Shown here: positions 1-10,984 of the stretch, one piece after another
How the letters are laid out: each line of letters starts with the position of its first letter
How positions within the stretch are numbered: the first letter of the stretch is position 1
DNA from: Fagopyrum homotropicum
Lineage: Eukaryota > Streptophyta > Magnoliopsida > Caryophyllales > Polygonaceae
Length of the DNA stretch: 64,000 bases
Direction of reading: 5' to 3'
Assembly: GCA_033239125.1 (NCBI GenBank)
Contig: BSWB01000004.1
Coordinates: 126,055,235-126,119,234 of the forward strand
Position numbers and translations under genes: made by a program
Notes under the pieces: model-generated
What the model was told of the DNA's origin: nothing
The model's database searches: none
The model's input: only the letters and a program-made list of their open reading frames with translations

Positions 1-741
1 AAAGCTAGCCTTTTTGAGCATTCTAGAGAGTTCCACGGGACTTTCCACGGGCGTGGTTCTTCCCACCTGGCCGTGGTTCCTACAGGAATTCAACACACTT
101 TCGTGGACTTCAAATTCAGCTCTTGTCTCCTTTTCTAATGCTTCCAAAGCCTTGATTTCTTCATTGCAAGCCTCCTCCACTCCTTCCTCCATCAAACTTA
201 AGCTAAGAACCTTCTCCAAGGGGTCCTTGATCAAGATCGAGCTCACAACTTCTCTAGACTCCTCTTGCCCGACAATGTTGAACACATCTTCACCAAGGCC
301 TGGCCCCTTCATCATTATGGACAGCTTGAACTTGATATTCTCTTCTCCAATGTTGAAGGAGAGAATTCCATTTTTACAATCCACCAAGCATCCGGATGTA
401 GCCAAGAAAGGTCTCCCTAAGATGATGGGAACCGGATAGTCCGCCGGGATGTCCAAGACAACGAAGTCTATGGGCACATAGAACTTCCCTAGTTGCACCG
501 GTATGTCCTCCAAGATTCCAACCGGGTGAGTGATCGAACGGTCCGCCATGTAAAGGGTCATCTTGACCGGCTTTGGCTCTCCTAGCCCAACCTTGTTGCA
601 AAGTGCAAGCGGTATGATGCTTACACTTGCCCCAAGATCACATAGGGCTTCATACTTCACTTCTCCCACTCCAATTGGCATACAAAAGGATCCCGGATCT
701 CTTAGCTTAGGAGACATCTCCTCCTTCATGGTTTGGATCAA
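1..741 (-). pseudogene. pol: Athila aspartic protease and PR-RT linker, partial
   Basis: This continues in frame after the gag stop on the minus strand. It encodes the protease block with D-L-G-A-S (around 610-640), then VLDIPADYPVP and LGRPFLATSG (around 390-470), as in the other Athila copies here. The acidic linker follows, and the window ends inside it. D-L-G-A in place of D-T-G-A is usual for Athila proteases. RT is off-window to the left. Functional status is unknown because the gag stop lies upstream. Confidence 0.8.
29..92 (-). repeat. Palindromic word cluster in PR-RT linker of A
   Basis: Four copies of CCACGGG or GGCCGTGG-type words lie within about 65 bp, in either orientation, inside the linker codons. 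They are equivalent in position to the cluster at 16679-16815 of element D. Confidence 0.7.
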
Positions 742-2733
742 TTACGAGGACCTCTTCGTCATCCTTACTTCTCCATACTCCTCCAACTTCCTCTTGTTGG
801 AGAGTATTTCCTTCAAAAACTTGTCATATGCCGGCATACCTAGAATAGCATCCATGAACGGAATGTTAATATGCAATTTAGACATAAGTTCAAGGAATTT
901 ACCAAAGTGTTTGTCCAAACGAGCTCTTGCTCGTGATTGTGGGAATGGTAGTGGTGGCTTGTATGGAGGTGGTGCCACATATGTTGGCTCATCATCCTTG
1001 CTCTTGCCTCCATCTTCTTGCAATGTCTCTTCTTCTACCGCTACTTGTTTCCCCTTGTCACTTCCCTTAGGTAAGGGATCCTTCATGCTCCACTCCCTCC
1101 TTGTTGTGATGGCCAACACTTGGCCTCTTGGGTTGTCTTCGGTTCTTCCGGGAAGCTTTCCCGGATCTCTATGAGCTTCACCCGCCTTTTGGAACACTTG
1201 TGCTTCCAACACCTTTTGAGCTTTAGAAATGGAAGTCACCCTGCTCTCAAGACCACTCAACCATCCAAGCAATTGCTCAAACATCATCTCGGTTCTATCC
1301 TTTGGAGGTTGAGTGAATCCGGGTGGAGGTTCTTGTGAAGCCTTTGGTGGTGGAGCTGCGCTTGTGGAAGCGGGAGGGTTCAAAGCTCCATCCGGGTTAG
1401 AATAGGAAAACCCGGGATGGTTGTGATTAGGCCGGTAATTATTGAATTGCCGGTTGTTGTTGAAGTTCCTTGGGCCTTGATAGTTGTTGTAATTGCCCCT
1501 TCCCATGTAGTTCACATCTTCCTCCTTGGAAGATAAGTTTGCTTGCACTTGCACTTGAGGGCTTGCTTGATTCTTCAAAGTTGTAGCACACAACTCCCTC
1601 AAAGATTTCAGCTCATTGTTGATGGCGTCAAACTTGAAGTTACTCATAGTTACTTCACTCACCTCATATGCTCCCGCTTTACTCCCATCACTCTTCCTAT
1701 GGGAGTACTTCTCAATCACCAAAGCTTGTTTCTCTACAAACTCCCAAGCTTCATCCACATTCTTTTCCATGAAAGTCCCACTGGAAAGAGATTGAAGCTT
1801 AAATTGGCTATCTTCATCAAGTCCCTTGAAGTAGTTCTCCAATAGCTCAATTTTCGGTTTACCATGGTGTGGACAATCTAGGAGAAGGTCTTTGAACCTC
1901 TCCCAAGACTTGAATAAGCTTTCTCTATCCTTTATCACAAAGGCATTGATCTTCCCTCTTAGCTCGGTAGTCTTGGAAGGTGGGAAGAACTTAGTCAAAA
2001 ACTCGGTTGTCATCTCCTCCCAAGTACTCACTCGCCCTTGTGGAATAGATTGATACCAAGCCAAGGCTTTATCCTTAAGTGAGAAGGAGAAAGCCCTCAG
2101 CTTATGGTTGTTGCTCTCCAATCTAATCGGTCTAAGAGTCTCCATCAAGATCTCATAGTTCATCAAGTGTTGATGGGGAGACTCTCCTTCCATCCCTCCA
2201 AATTGATTATGCCGGATCATTTGTAGAACTTGAGGGCGGAGCTCGTAATCATGGGCTGCGGGATCTCCTAAGTTCACACCCGGACGGTGTGCTCTTTGTG
2301 CCGGATCCATACGTTGCCCTAACGTTTGTGGCTCTTCAATAGCAATGGGCACAACCCGAATATTAACCGCCGCCGGCTGCGGTTTTGGTGGAGGTGGAGG
2401 TTGTTGACGATTAAGCTCTCTTTGCACAAGATCTTGCCTAATCTCTTCAATCTCCCTCCTAGTTGCTTCTTGCCTCTCATTGGCAAGTCTCCTTTCATTC
2501 TCCAAGGCTTCATCCCTTAGCCTAATTTGCTCTAAAGCTTCATCCAACTCAGCTTGAAGATCTCTTCCGGCCATCTCTTTTCCCTTTCTAATGCTCTTGG
2601 ATCTAGATCTAAGGGTTTTCTCCGGTTCGGGATCGAATGGAGCTAAATCCTTGTCACGAGATCTTCGCATACACCTAAAGAGTGAGAGATGTCCTGAAAA
2701 GCAAAGACACAAACCAAAAGAGATCAAAAGCAA
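742..2733 (-). pseudogene. gag: Athila gag (nearly complete), premature stop before protease
   Basis: This frame has 663 codons and is the best-preserved gag of the window. Residues 1-21 are hydrophobic and probably leader; Met22 (MRRSRDKD) or Met54 (MAGRDLQ) is a more plausible start. Residues about 57-107 are a charged coiled-coil stretch, followed by a Q/P-rich run. Residues about 185-310 carry the retrotransposon gag core (HKLRAFSFSLKDKALAWYQ, RVSTWEE, FLTKFFPPSKT). Residues 409-440 are Asn/Tyr-rich. I see no CCHC zinc knuckle. The frame ends at TAA (742-744), where the related copies have GAG in RSSELIQTM, and downstream codons continue in the same frame into the protease. It was therefore one gag-pol frame, broken by this stop. 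Confidence 0.88.
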
Positions 2734-2787
2734 TAAGAAAGACCTACACTATAGACAATCACAAACAATGACTCAATCTTAACCTTG

Positions 2788-2805
2788 TCCCCGACAACGG
2801 CGCCA
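2788..2805 (-). promoter_or_regulatory. Primer binding site (tRNA-Asp) of element A
   Basis: On the minus strand this reads TGGCGCCGTTGTCGGGGA, complementary to the 3' end of plant tRNA-Asp (GUC) except for one T where the other copies have C. It starts 6 nt after the LTR end, the same gap as in elements D, G, H and I. Confidence 0.88.
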
Positions 2806-3660
2806 AAAACTTGTTACGCTAAGAATATGACACGCAAAAGCTTTAAATTTATAACTCGATATATTTGTCCTAACTCCTAGCGAACCCGCAGTGTACGGGA
2901 CGTTTTGTAGTAAGGAAAGTATTCTGAGGTCGAACACAAAGATTGGGGTGAGATTGAATCGATTAGTGACTAAGGATAGTGTTGATCTAGGCTAAGAAAA
3001 GTGAAAGAAACAAATAAATGAAAATCTCAATATTTTTGGGTTTGATTTTGTGGGGTGATCAATGATATAATATAGCAAAACAAACTAAGGATCAAGCTAA
3101 AACACAAATAAACAAAACAAACACGAAATATGTGATCAAAGAGAGAAAAGCGGATTCTAGGGGTTGGAAATTCCGGTTATGGCATAGGACTCAAGCTATC
3201 TAATCATTCCTTGGATCAACTATAGTATGTTGGGAGTGAGCGTTTCTAGATTGGGATCAATCACCGGGTAGGTCTCACGGTCCACTAGTCCGTTCCTAAG
3301 GTCTCATCACCGGGTAAGTCTCAAAGAGCCTAAGGATAGGAATTCTACACAAACCGGATGGTTATCTAGGGATCTAACCTCTCCTTGCCGGGCAAGTCTC
3401 GGGAAGGCAAGTCCTAAACATCAATCCTAGCACACTCAGTCCAATAGCGGCTTATGAGGCTCACTACTACCTAGAGTTCGTCATCATCGGTATCTAAGAG
3501 CAAGAATCACCGGGTAGGTCTCTTCTAGCTCTTAGTTGCTAACACTAGGTCACCCTAGGATAGATTTAGCTCAACTAACACTAGGATTTTAACAAACCAA
3601 CAACCTAACACTTAGATTTATCAATACAAGCAAGTTAATCAAAATTACGGGGTGTTCATC

Positions 3661-3682
3661 CCTTTCCACGGCCGTGGAAAGG
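3661..3682. repeat. 22-bp perfect palindrome in U5/leader of LTR A
   Basis: This is a perfect 22-bp palindrome centred on CCACGGCCGTGG. A further half-word, AGCCGTGGTTTT, follows at 3691-3702. The equivalent position in the D LTR is 13054-13093. Confidence 0.85.
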
Positions 3683-4267
3683 CAAGATCCAGCCGTGGTT
3701 TTAAACAGTGACTAGGTTCAATCAAGCGAGTCATCCAAGTATTCATTTAAGCCTATTCTATCATATTCCAAGCCATAACCATCTTTTCCTTACCCTAGAA
3801 TCGCATCTATTTAACCAACAACATGCATCATCAAAATCAAACTCAACAAGCATAAAATCATGGAATCCATGGCAAGAAGATGAAATGAAAGATGGATTAA
3901 GCAAATGAAACTAGTAAAACAAGCTAAATCAAGGTTCAATAAGGACTTACAACCCTTCAAAAGAAGGTTCGAATCGTTTCTTACAAACCCTTGCAAAACG
4001 TTTCACTAAGCTCACTCAAAATCACTCTAAAAGACTATGGAACTATGAACTAGTGTGCTTCTTCTTCTTCTCCAATGGAAGCCCTTCTTCTTCTCCAATG
4101 GTAGCTCCAATCCAATCTTCAAATGAGAGAATCTTTGTTGTTGAGAGTGTGGGAGAGAATGGGAGTGATGGGTCTGTCCTAACAGCCTTGCAGGACCACC
4201 TTTTATCCTCCAAATTTGCAAGAGTCGGCCATGAGGATCGTGGGACAGCTTTCACAGCTGTCTGGGG

Positions 4268-4317
4268 AAAACCACGGCCAAAACCACGCCCGTGGAAGTC
4301 CCAGTGGCCGTGGTTTT
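4268..4317. repeat. Inverted CCACGG words in U3 of LTR A
   Basis: The arms AAAACCACGGCC (4268-4279) and GGCCGTGGTTTT (4306-4317) are perfectly complementary, with a further CCACGCCCGTGG between them. The cluster lies about 60-115 bp upstream of the TATA-like box at 4201-4208 (minus strand). Confidence 0.82.
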
Positions 4318-4732
4318 GGTGCCTCGGCTTGTTTTGGATCATCAAGCTTCAATTTGGTGCATGGCATGCACCAACAAGGTCCCATGTGTCCTCCTTAGCT
4401 CCTAACTTGCTTCCCAATGAGTCCGAAGGTGTGTCACTTCGAGGAACGATCCTCAAATGTATCGATTAAGCTCCTAAATCTCCTAAAATACCTACCAAGC
4501 ATGCAAAAAGTCCGTGTAGACGTCTATCTCGACAAAATACATGAATTGAGTGCAAATCGTTACGAACTAGTGCAAACCATGCATGAATGAGCGGAAAAAC
4601 TATCTAAATGAGTGCCAAAACCTAAGTCATAAATCGTGTTATCAAGCAGGTAAAGAAGAGCAAGTGAAAGTGAAGTTGAGATGTTGGCTAAAAGTTTTAG
4701 AAAGAAACAAATAGGTTTGGGGAAGTCAATCA

Positions 4733-4920
4733 TGATGATGAGTAACTCGGCATCATTCACATATCCGGGTGTTTGTGTCTTGCCAAAGTCGGATTGAGCG
4801 ATATTCCTAACGGGTCATGGTATGTGCATCAAGGGTTTGAGTCATCTCGAGAAATTGATGATTGTTGATCTCCTAGGCTTTTGTTATTGTGCACCTCTGT
4901 TCATGCATCCCAAAAAGTAA
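4733..4920 (+). other. Conserved 3' noncoding block of B
   Basis: It starts with GATGAGTAACTCGGCATC and continues through GGGTGTTTGTGTCTTGCCAAAG and CCTAACGGG. It aligns by eye with 20823-21000 in D and with the array copies, although the LTRs of B have diverged strongly. It has no open frame, so an RNA-level or cis role is likely; the role is unknown. Confidence 0.6.
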
Positions 4921-5365
4921 AGTAAAATAAGAAAAGCTTATTGGTGGAAGATTTTGAGTTTCAAAGAAAGTAAAGTAAGATCCTTTTCCCGGATTCTAGC
5001 ACCACATTCCCTATATACATCCCACTCACACGTTTCTTGACCTCTTTTGGAAGCCCTTGAGACCTTGAGCTTGTTGATTGACTTGGTGGTTTAAACTGGA
5101 TGATACATGATTAATTTCGATAAATATGATTTATTATGCATTCTATGGTTTTATGCAAAGATGAACAACTTTCTTATATTTATAAAATGTTTTGATCATG
5201 TATTGATTTCATTTGCCATGAAGGATTCTCTTAGAGTAATCTACGAGTGGAGCACACCACCGAAAATGTTTTAAAATACTTTTTATTGATCTTTTTACGA
5301 CTTATAATCCATTCTATCTTGTATCTAAGATTTGGAACTTGCTTTGGGACAAGTATTGTGTATTT

Positions 5366-7104
5366 TGATAGCATGTATTATAGTCTATATTTTGGGGTTG
5401 GTTTAGACGTTTTATCTTCAATAATCTACATGTATAAATGTATATTATGTGATTATATTGTTGTTTCATCTACCTTTATGGAAATCGAGGTCTTCACCTA
5501 GTTTCGTTGTAATTGTAGGTAAAATGGCACGTTTTGCATCGAAATGGAGCTAAGGAGCTAAGGAGTCATAGGAGCTACATTCTGGAGCTTAAGTAAAACC
5601 CCAGGAAGCATGGAAATGATTAAGAAGATTTACTTTGGACCAGATTTGAGATATTTCACATTCAGTTGACATTCACCTCCGTCAGCTACAATGTCACCTC
5701 GACCGAGGTAATCTTGAGGAGCGTCCCGACCGAGGCGAATACCCTGCCGCCGGCGAGATCCATGTTTTTGGCTGAGATCTTTTAATTTTTGAAAGAAGAT
5801 ATCTTATATTTTTGGGCTGGATTTCTAGAAGGAAGATATTATTTTTGGAAGATTTATTTTAGGAGATATGGATATATTTTATGGGAAATTATCTTTTAAG
5901 ATATTATTATCTTTGGAAGATAATTCTCCTATATAAAGGGTTGGATTTTCCACAAGTTCAACCATGCTTGGAGCATCGTGCAATTGTGGGATTTTTTGGA
6001 AGTTTTGAAGGAAGGATTTCAGGGTTGAAGATCAAGGAAGGAAGGAATCTAGTTTGGACTTAGCTTTTGAAGGAGTTTGTAAGACCTTCGTAGATTGTCT
6101 TTTTGATTGATTGTCGTTGTTGATTTGTGATTGAGGAACGCTTGTCGTTTGATATTTGATTCAGTTATTGAGACTTTTTTGTTTAGGTTTTCTTGTTCGA
6201 ATATCGATTCCCTTTCCATTAAATTGATAATTGTTATCATGATGATCGTTGGCTAAGTTTCTTATGCGATTCTAGGGTGATTGGCTGAAAGTTGTAGGAA
6301 AGACGATGATAGAATGATCTTAATCCCAGCAGGACCGTGAAAGCTCTAGTCTTTAACCTTAACCTCAAAACACCTCGGTCAGTCGATGAACATCTCGGCC
6401 GGGGTGGGATCTGACTGAATGAGGTGAACCTTTCCTGATCCGAAATTGAAGTTAATTGTTCTAATTTGCTAAATCCTATCCTTATTACACCTTTCCTGGT
6501 TTAATACAAGCCTAGGATGAGACTTATCCGGTGATTCCTTTGCTTGTTTACCTAAGATAATGAGTGTAGGTAATAAAGGTTTATCCTTTATTGGGGTTTG
6601 AGTGTGCCTTCATCCCATCTATGTGAGTTAGCCTGAGACTTACCCGGTAAAGGTTGATTCTATTCCCTTGGGTGGTGTTTTGGTTTGAGATTATAGTTCC
6701 TTTCCCTAGTACCTTGAGACTTACCCGGTGATAGGAGCTTTGGTTTGGGATAGTGAGTAGTGAGACTTACCCGGTGATCTATTCCCACCTTAGAAACACC
6801 TTCCCTTTGCAAACCTCAGCTTGGTTCGCGTTATCCTTTGAGATCTTGAGTCGGAACCACAACTAGATGCTTTAATCCCTAGAATCCGCATTTCCCCTTA
6901 CTTGACTTTATATCATCTTTGATTGCTTTAATTGCTTTTGGTTATTTGCAATATTTGACAACCTGATTTTGTGCTATGTTTCACCTAAGTCCCTGTGATC
7001 GACCCCTGGAATTCTTTCTTTCTATTGCAATTGACCCGTACACTACGTTTTCGCATATTTGTTCAAGCATACTTCTTGGGTTATAAATTTAAAGCTTGCA
7101 CACA
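5366..7104 (+). repeat. LTR of element B (3' LTR)
   Basis: It starts TGATAGCATG at 5366, just after the degenerate hairpin ACTTG...CAAGT, and ends near GCTTGCACACA around 7104; the exact right end is uncertain by a few bases. A clear TATA box (TATAAA) is at 5932-5937. GAGACTTAYCCGGTRA motifs are at 6519-6534, 6635-6650, 6716-6731 and 6762-6777. The family-specific words here are CCTCGACCGAGG-like (5676-5752) and CCTCGGTC / CTCGGCCGGGG (6371-6404). No gene is seen in it. Confidence 0.68.
5676..5752. repeat. CCTCG(A/G)CCGAGG words in U3 of LTR B
   Basis: It includes the near-palindrome ACCTCGACCGAGGT at 5696-5709, then CCGACCGAGG and CCGCCGGCG. The cluster lies roughly 180-255 bp upstream of the TATA box. 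It corresponds in position to the CCACGGCCGTGG words of A and D and the ATCGGCCGAT words of the array. Confidence 0.6.
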
Positions 7105-7544
7105 CCGTTTGGAGGGAACAGGGTCTTCGTCATTCGATCTACTATGACCCATATAGCATCAAAACCACGACTCGGTCTCAAACCGGTCACAAAATCCATA
7201 GAGATGTCCTCCCACTTCCACTGAGGAACGGGAAGTGGGTGTAGCTCGCCTCCTGGTCTATGATGCTCGATCTTTACCTGTTGACAGGTCGCACACTGAG
7301 CTACATATCTCATGACGTCTGACTTCAGACCTCCCCACCAGAAAGAACGTTTGATATCCTGATACATATTACTCGCAACGGGATACCCTGAGTAAGGTGA
7401 AGAGTGAGCCTCTTGAAGGATCCTCTGTCTCAACTCTCGATCTGATGGCACACAAACACGCTCTTGGCGTCTCAGAAATCCATTAGCACCAACAGTAAAC
7501 TCCGGTGCCTCACCTCGAGACATCCGGTCTCGGATCTGTGTCAA
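7105..7544 (-). pseudogene. pol: Chromovirus C integrase, N-terminal part, truncated
   Basis: It encodes RQRILQEAHSSPYSGYP, then the zinc-binding HHCC region ending CATCQQVK. This is followed by PGGELHPLPVPQWKWEDISMDF with the first catalytic Asp, and WVIVDRMTK. Homology stops at VDRMTK, where the LTR of B begins; the second Asp and the Glu of the DDE triad are missing. The zinc finger and D1 are as expected for a Tekay-type integrase. It is interrupted and non-functional. Confidence 0.85.
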
Positions 7545-7565
7545 AACAGGGCAACTCTCATGCTT

Positions 7566-8135
7566 CTATCGGATTTCGGCCAACAGATCAGGTAATATCT
7601 CCAAGGTGGACAACTGGTTGTCGGAATCCGGGAAGTTGATATCCATCTCTAACCATGCAAAATCTCGTTGTAATTGTGGCTGAGCTGTCAGTCTAGCGAT
7701 CTCCATCTCCCGTGGAGTCTTCCTACTAAGGGCATCTACTACCACATTAGCCTTTTCCGGGTGGTATAAGATCTCAAGATCAAAGTCCTTGATCAACTCC
7801 AACCATCTGCCCTGGCGGTTATTCAACTCCCGTTGAGTGAATATGTACTTCAGACTCTTATTGTCTGAGAAAATCTGACACGTAGCTCCATACAAATAAT
7901 GTCTCCAAATCTTCAAAGCGTGAACCAGAGCAGCCAACTCCTGGTCATGGGTAGGGTAATTCTCCTCGTACGTATTCAATTGTCGAGAAACGTAAGCAAT
8001 CACCTTTCCCCTCTATATCAGAACACATCCCAAGCCTAGCTTGGATGCGTCGCTATAAATTACAAAATCCTCAATGGCCTCTGGTTGAGCTAGGATAGGA
8101 GCAAAGGTCAACCTCTTCTTCAGCTCCTCGAAGCT
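7566..8135 (-). pseudogene. pol: Chromovirus C RNase H, with in-frame TAG stops
   Basis: It encodes VIAYVSRQLNTYEENYPTHD, FSDNKSLKYIFTQ and VVDALSRK, the core of the RNase H domain that follows RT in Ty3 polyproteins. In-frame TAG codons occur at 8013-8015 and at the downstream end 7566-7568. Related proteins have Gln at these places, so these are likely CAG-to-TAG changes. A third TAG (8136-8138) separates it from RT. Confidence 0.82.
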
Positions 8136-8925
8136 CTACAGGCACGGCTCGGACCATACAAACCTCGTAGACTTCCGCAGCAAGGAAGTAAGTGGTCGGG
8201 CGATAACTGAAAAGCCCTCAACAAAAAGCCTGTAGTAGCCTGCCAATCCGAAGAAGCTGCGAACCTCCTTGACGTTCTTAGGTGGCGGCCAAGATGCTAC
8301 TGACTCGATCTTGGCCGGATCTACCTTGATCCCTTCTGCTGAAACGATGTGACCAAGGAATGCTACCTCAGACATATAAAACTCACACTTGGAGAGCTTG
8401 GCGTAGAGCTCTCTATCCTGTAAGACCTGAAGAACGATCCTCAAATGACCTGCATGCTCCTCTCTATTGCGGGAATAAACCAGAATGTCGTGGATGAAGA
8501 CAACTACAAACTGGTCTAGAAATTCGGTGAAGATGATGTTCATCAACTCCATGAAGACTACGGGCGCATTCGTGAGCCCGAATGGCATCACTACAAACTC
8601 GTAGTGTCCATATCTGGTCCGAAATGTTTTATTGCCTACGTTTTGCTCTCTCACCCTCGGCTGGTGATATCCAGATCTCAGATCGATCCTCGAAAACACT
8701 GAAGCTCCATGCAGCTGATCCAAAAGATCATCGATACGAGGCAATGAGTACTTGTTCATGATCGTCACCTTGTTCAGCTCTCGGTAGTCGTTGACCCATC
8801 TTTCTTCCTGACGAAGAGAATTGGTGCACCCCAAGGAGATACACTAGGGCAGATGAAGCTCTTCTCTGCTAACTCCTCGAGCTTCTTCTTCCACTCAAGC
8901 ATCTCGATAGGCGCCATATGATAGG
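8136..8925 (-). pseudogene. pol: Chromovirus C reverse transcriptase, catalytic Asp replaced by His
   Basis: The motifs VSPWGAP, DYRELNKVTIMNKYSLPRID, FSRIDLRSGYHQ, MPFGLTNAP, LGHIVSAEGI and FFGLAGYYRLFVEGFS appear in order. A frameshift with a short deletion near 8808 removes the usual segment between KKDG and DYREL. The catalytic box reads FIHDILVYS, where the family has FIDD, so one metal-binding Asp is lost. The frame ends at TAG (8136-8138). Inactive copy. Confidence 0.87.
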
Positions 8926-9189
8926 AGCCTTAGATATCGGTCTCGTACCGGGCTCTAGATCAATGCAAAAATCTACACTCTTTTGTGGACGTAAACTTGA
9001 TGGCTCTCCAAAGACGTCAGCAAACTCGCAAGCTACTAAATCTCCTCCAAAGCTGGACTAGTACTATCCTTCATGGCATAGCACCAAAAATCCTCACATG
9101 CCTGACTGATAAGTCTCGCAGCTCGAACTGCACTGATGACTATACCAATCTTCCCGAGATCCCACCCTCAGAAAATCTCAACATGGCCT

Positions 9190-9480
9190 GCATCTGTAGT
9201 TATTGTCACTGTCCTCTTGCCGATGTCCAGAACTGCTCGATGTCGATCCATCCAATCCATGCCTAGAATAACTTCTTCATGCACTAAGTACATGACGAAG
9301 AAGTTAGCTGGTCAATCGCGACCTCCCAATCTAATAGGGAAATCGCGAACCTCTGGTGTACCTCGTATCTTACCCCATCGGGTAATCCTATAAAGAAGGG
9401 TCTACCTTCTACAGTAACTAAGGCCAATTTATCTACACATGCATCAGATATAAAAGAATGCGTAGCACCAGTATCGAAAA
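9190..9480 (-). pseudogene. pol: Chromovirus C protease
   Basis: On the minus strand around 9480-9430 the translation gives LFDTGATHSFISDACVDKLA, an aspartic protease active site (D-T-G-A). Near 9265-9190 it gives VLGMDWMDRHRAVLDIGKR, the usual second half of the Tekay-type protease. The frame is not continuous between the two parts. Confidence 0.75.
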
Positions 9481-9914
9481 GAACTCTGACAAGAAAACCA
9501 TTAATATGAATGGTACCTGTAGCTACTGGCGTTGTCGGCTCAACAACACTCCTAAACTCATAAACTCTGGCTGATGCATCTCTTATGTCCGCGGATCCAC
9601 TAACACGTCCTCTACCTCTCCCCTGTCCCGGAGTGGAACCTTGAGGAGTGGTAGAACCAGAAACTCTCTACTGCTGTTGCTGTTGCTGCTGGTACTGAGA
9701 TCTTCTGCCTCTTCTCAGAACCTCCTGTCTGAGAAGCTCTCCTCTAACCCGGTCGGTCTTTCTCATAGGCAGAAGCTCTATCCTGATAGTCCGTCAAAGA
9801 ATCAAAACAGAAACCAGCAAGATAAGAGTGTGTCGACTCCCTCAACCTCCGAGAGAAAAGGTAAACATGTTGATCCTCCGGTGGTGCACACGGACCCAAC
9901 AAAGACAACTCATC

Positions 9915-10700
9915 CTAAAACATGTTGATGATCTCAACAATAGGCAAATCCTCGAATCCTGCCTCAAGGAAATCTTGGACACAGTCTCTTCTCATAGCTG
10001 CAGCGCAGTAGCGATCCATGATCACCGTCTTCATCTGTTCATAACTGGTGACCTTACTGCGAACGGTCCTCCACCAAGAATGAGCCTGATCCTTCAGTAG
10101 CGTCTGTGCTATGTTGACCCGAAGTCCCTCTGGGCAACCTATACCCTCCATAGTAGTATCTAGCTTTCCTAGCCACTGCTCCACCTCCAAACCAGTCTTT
10201 CCCATGAAAGTAGGAACCTTCAGCTGGTCGAAAGCCATCAACCAACTGTCAGGCTTTGGCTCCTGTGCCTCGGCCGGTGCTCTAACAACCTCAACAACTC
10301 CAACAGGTGGGGCAACAACCTGTGAAACTCTATGCGAAACCTCAACTGACCTCGCAGGAACTGGCGGCACTGGTGCTGGTCCTCCAGTCCTGATAGCCTC
10401 TTCAACTCTCTACACATAGTCGCAAAATGCAGAAGCTCCGATACACACTCGTGCGGACTCCGTTGATGGCGCTCTCTATGCTCCAGACCTACCAGCGATC
10501 CCGTTCCCAACATCAGGAACAACACTCTCAGCAACATCTTCAGCAAACGCCTCAGCGATAGGCGGATCAGCAACTGGGGCTTGGCCCCGACCTCTAGCTA
10601 GTGGAGGTCTTTCTGCACGTCCTCGTCCACGGATAGCAGGTGGAAGTGTTGGTCGACCCCTTCTTCGCCCCATAGCAGATGTAGCTCTAGTACGCGACAT
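9915..10700 (-). pseudogene. gag: Chromovirus C gag, frameshifted
   Basis: It starts at MSRTRATSAMGRRRGR (10700) and continues in three overlapping frames (10700-10476, 10573-10238, 10370-9915), showing at least two frameshifts. The gag core is recognisable in the last: FMGKTGLEVEQWLGKLD, then LLKDQAHSWWRTV and MDRYCAAAMR. The zinc knuckle expected downstream (about 9640-9915) is not visible in one frame. Confidence 0.78.
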
Positions 10701-10959
10701 CTGCTATAAGGATAGATATATAAGAAACTATATATAAGGTCACGCTACAGCTAAAGCACAACTCTAGAAAAAGCACATATAAAGGCCAACACACAAGAAA
10801 CTACACTGTTGAGATCTGCGGAGGTAGTGATGGTCCCTCGTACATCTATCTCAGACCGAAGAGTTTAAAAACAAAAACCCCCTTTTAAAAACGTTAGACC
10901 CTTGCGGGTTCTATTTATTTATCCATCCAACCTTTAGAAGATTTCGAGTGCCATTGTTG

Positions 10960-10981
10960 CCAACCTAGAGCTCTGATACCA
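10960..10981 (-). promoter_or_regulatory. Primer binding site (initiator tRNA-Met) of C
   Basis: On the minus strand it begins TGGTATCAGAGCTC, the usual primer site for chromoviruses, 3 nt from the LTR end at 10985. Confidence 0.82.
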
Positions 10982-10984
10982 TAT

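Larger units (their letters stand above)
1..4644 (-). mobile_element. Athila-type Ty3/gypsy element A, 5' part, cut by window edge
   Basis: Reading on the minus strand, the order is 5' LTR (4644-2812), tRNA-Asp primer site, gag, protease and the start of the PR-RT linker, after which the window ends. RT, RNase H, integrase and the 3' LTR must lie to the left. The LTR begins TGATAACACG, as in element D, and its gag and linker are close to those of D, so A and D belong to one family. The sequence right of 4644 is the 3' noncoding region of a diverged element (B) in the opposite orientation, so A inserted into B. The duplicated target site cannot be checked because the other end is off-window; the flanking bases are AGCAG at 4645-4649. 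Confidence 0.9.
2812..4644 (-). repeat. 5' LTR of element A
   Basis: It is 1833 bp, starting TGATAACACG (at 4644) and ending GCGTAACA (at 2812) on the minus strand, directly before the primer site. A TATA-like GGATAAAA lies at 4201-4208. Copies of the GAGACYTACCCGGTRA motif, read on the minus strand, occur at 3507-3522, 3385-3400 (mutated), 3307-3322 and 3261-3276. Lineage-specific palindromic words are at 4268-4317 and 3661-3682. Short open frames inside it, such as 4053-4469, are not genes. Confidence 0.9.
4645..7104 (+). mobile_element. Diverged Athila-like element B, 3' noncoding region plus LTR
   Basis: Only the 3' end is present: noncoding DNA at 4645-5365 and one LTR at 5366-about 7104. 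The rest was separated by the insertion of A at 4644/4645 and lies left of the window. Assignment rests on the GAGTAACTCGGCAYCATTCA block at 4740, which is shared with D and the array elements. It also rests on a degenerate pre-LTR hairpin (5339-5356) and on four GAGACTTACCCGGTGA-type motifs in the LTR. No coding sequence of B is visible. B ends against the interrupted integrase of chromovirus C, so B inserted into C. Confidence 0.7.

Noticed and set aside
4053..4469. 138-codon open frame on the plus strand
   Set aside because: It lies antisense inside the LTR of A, has no known motif, and matching positions in D are not open.
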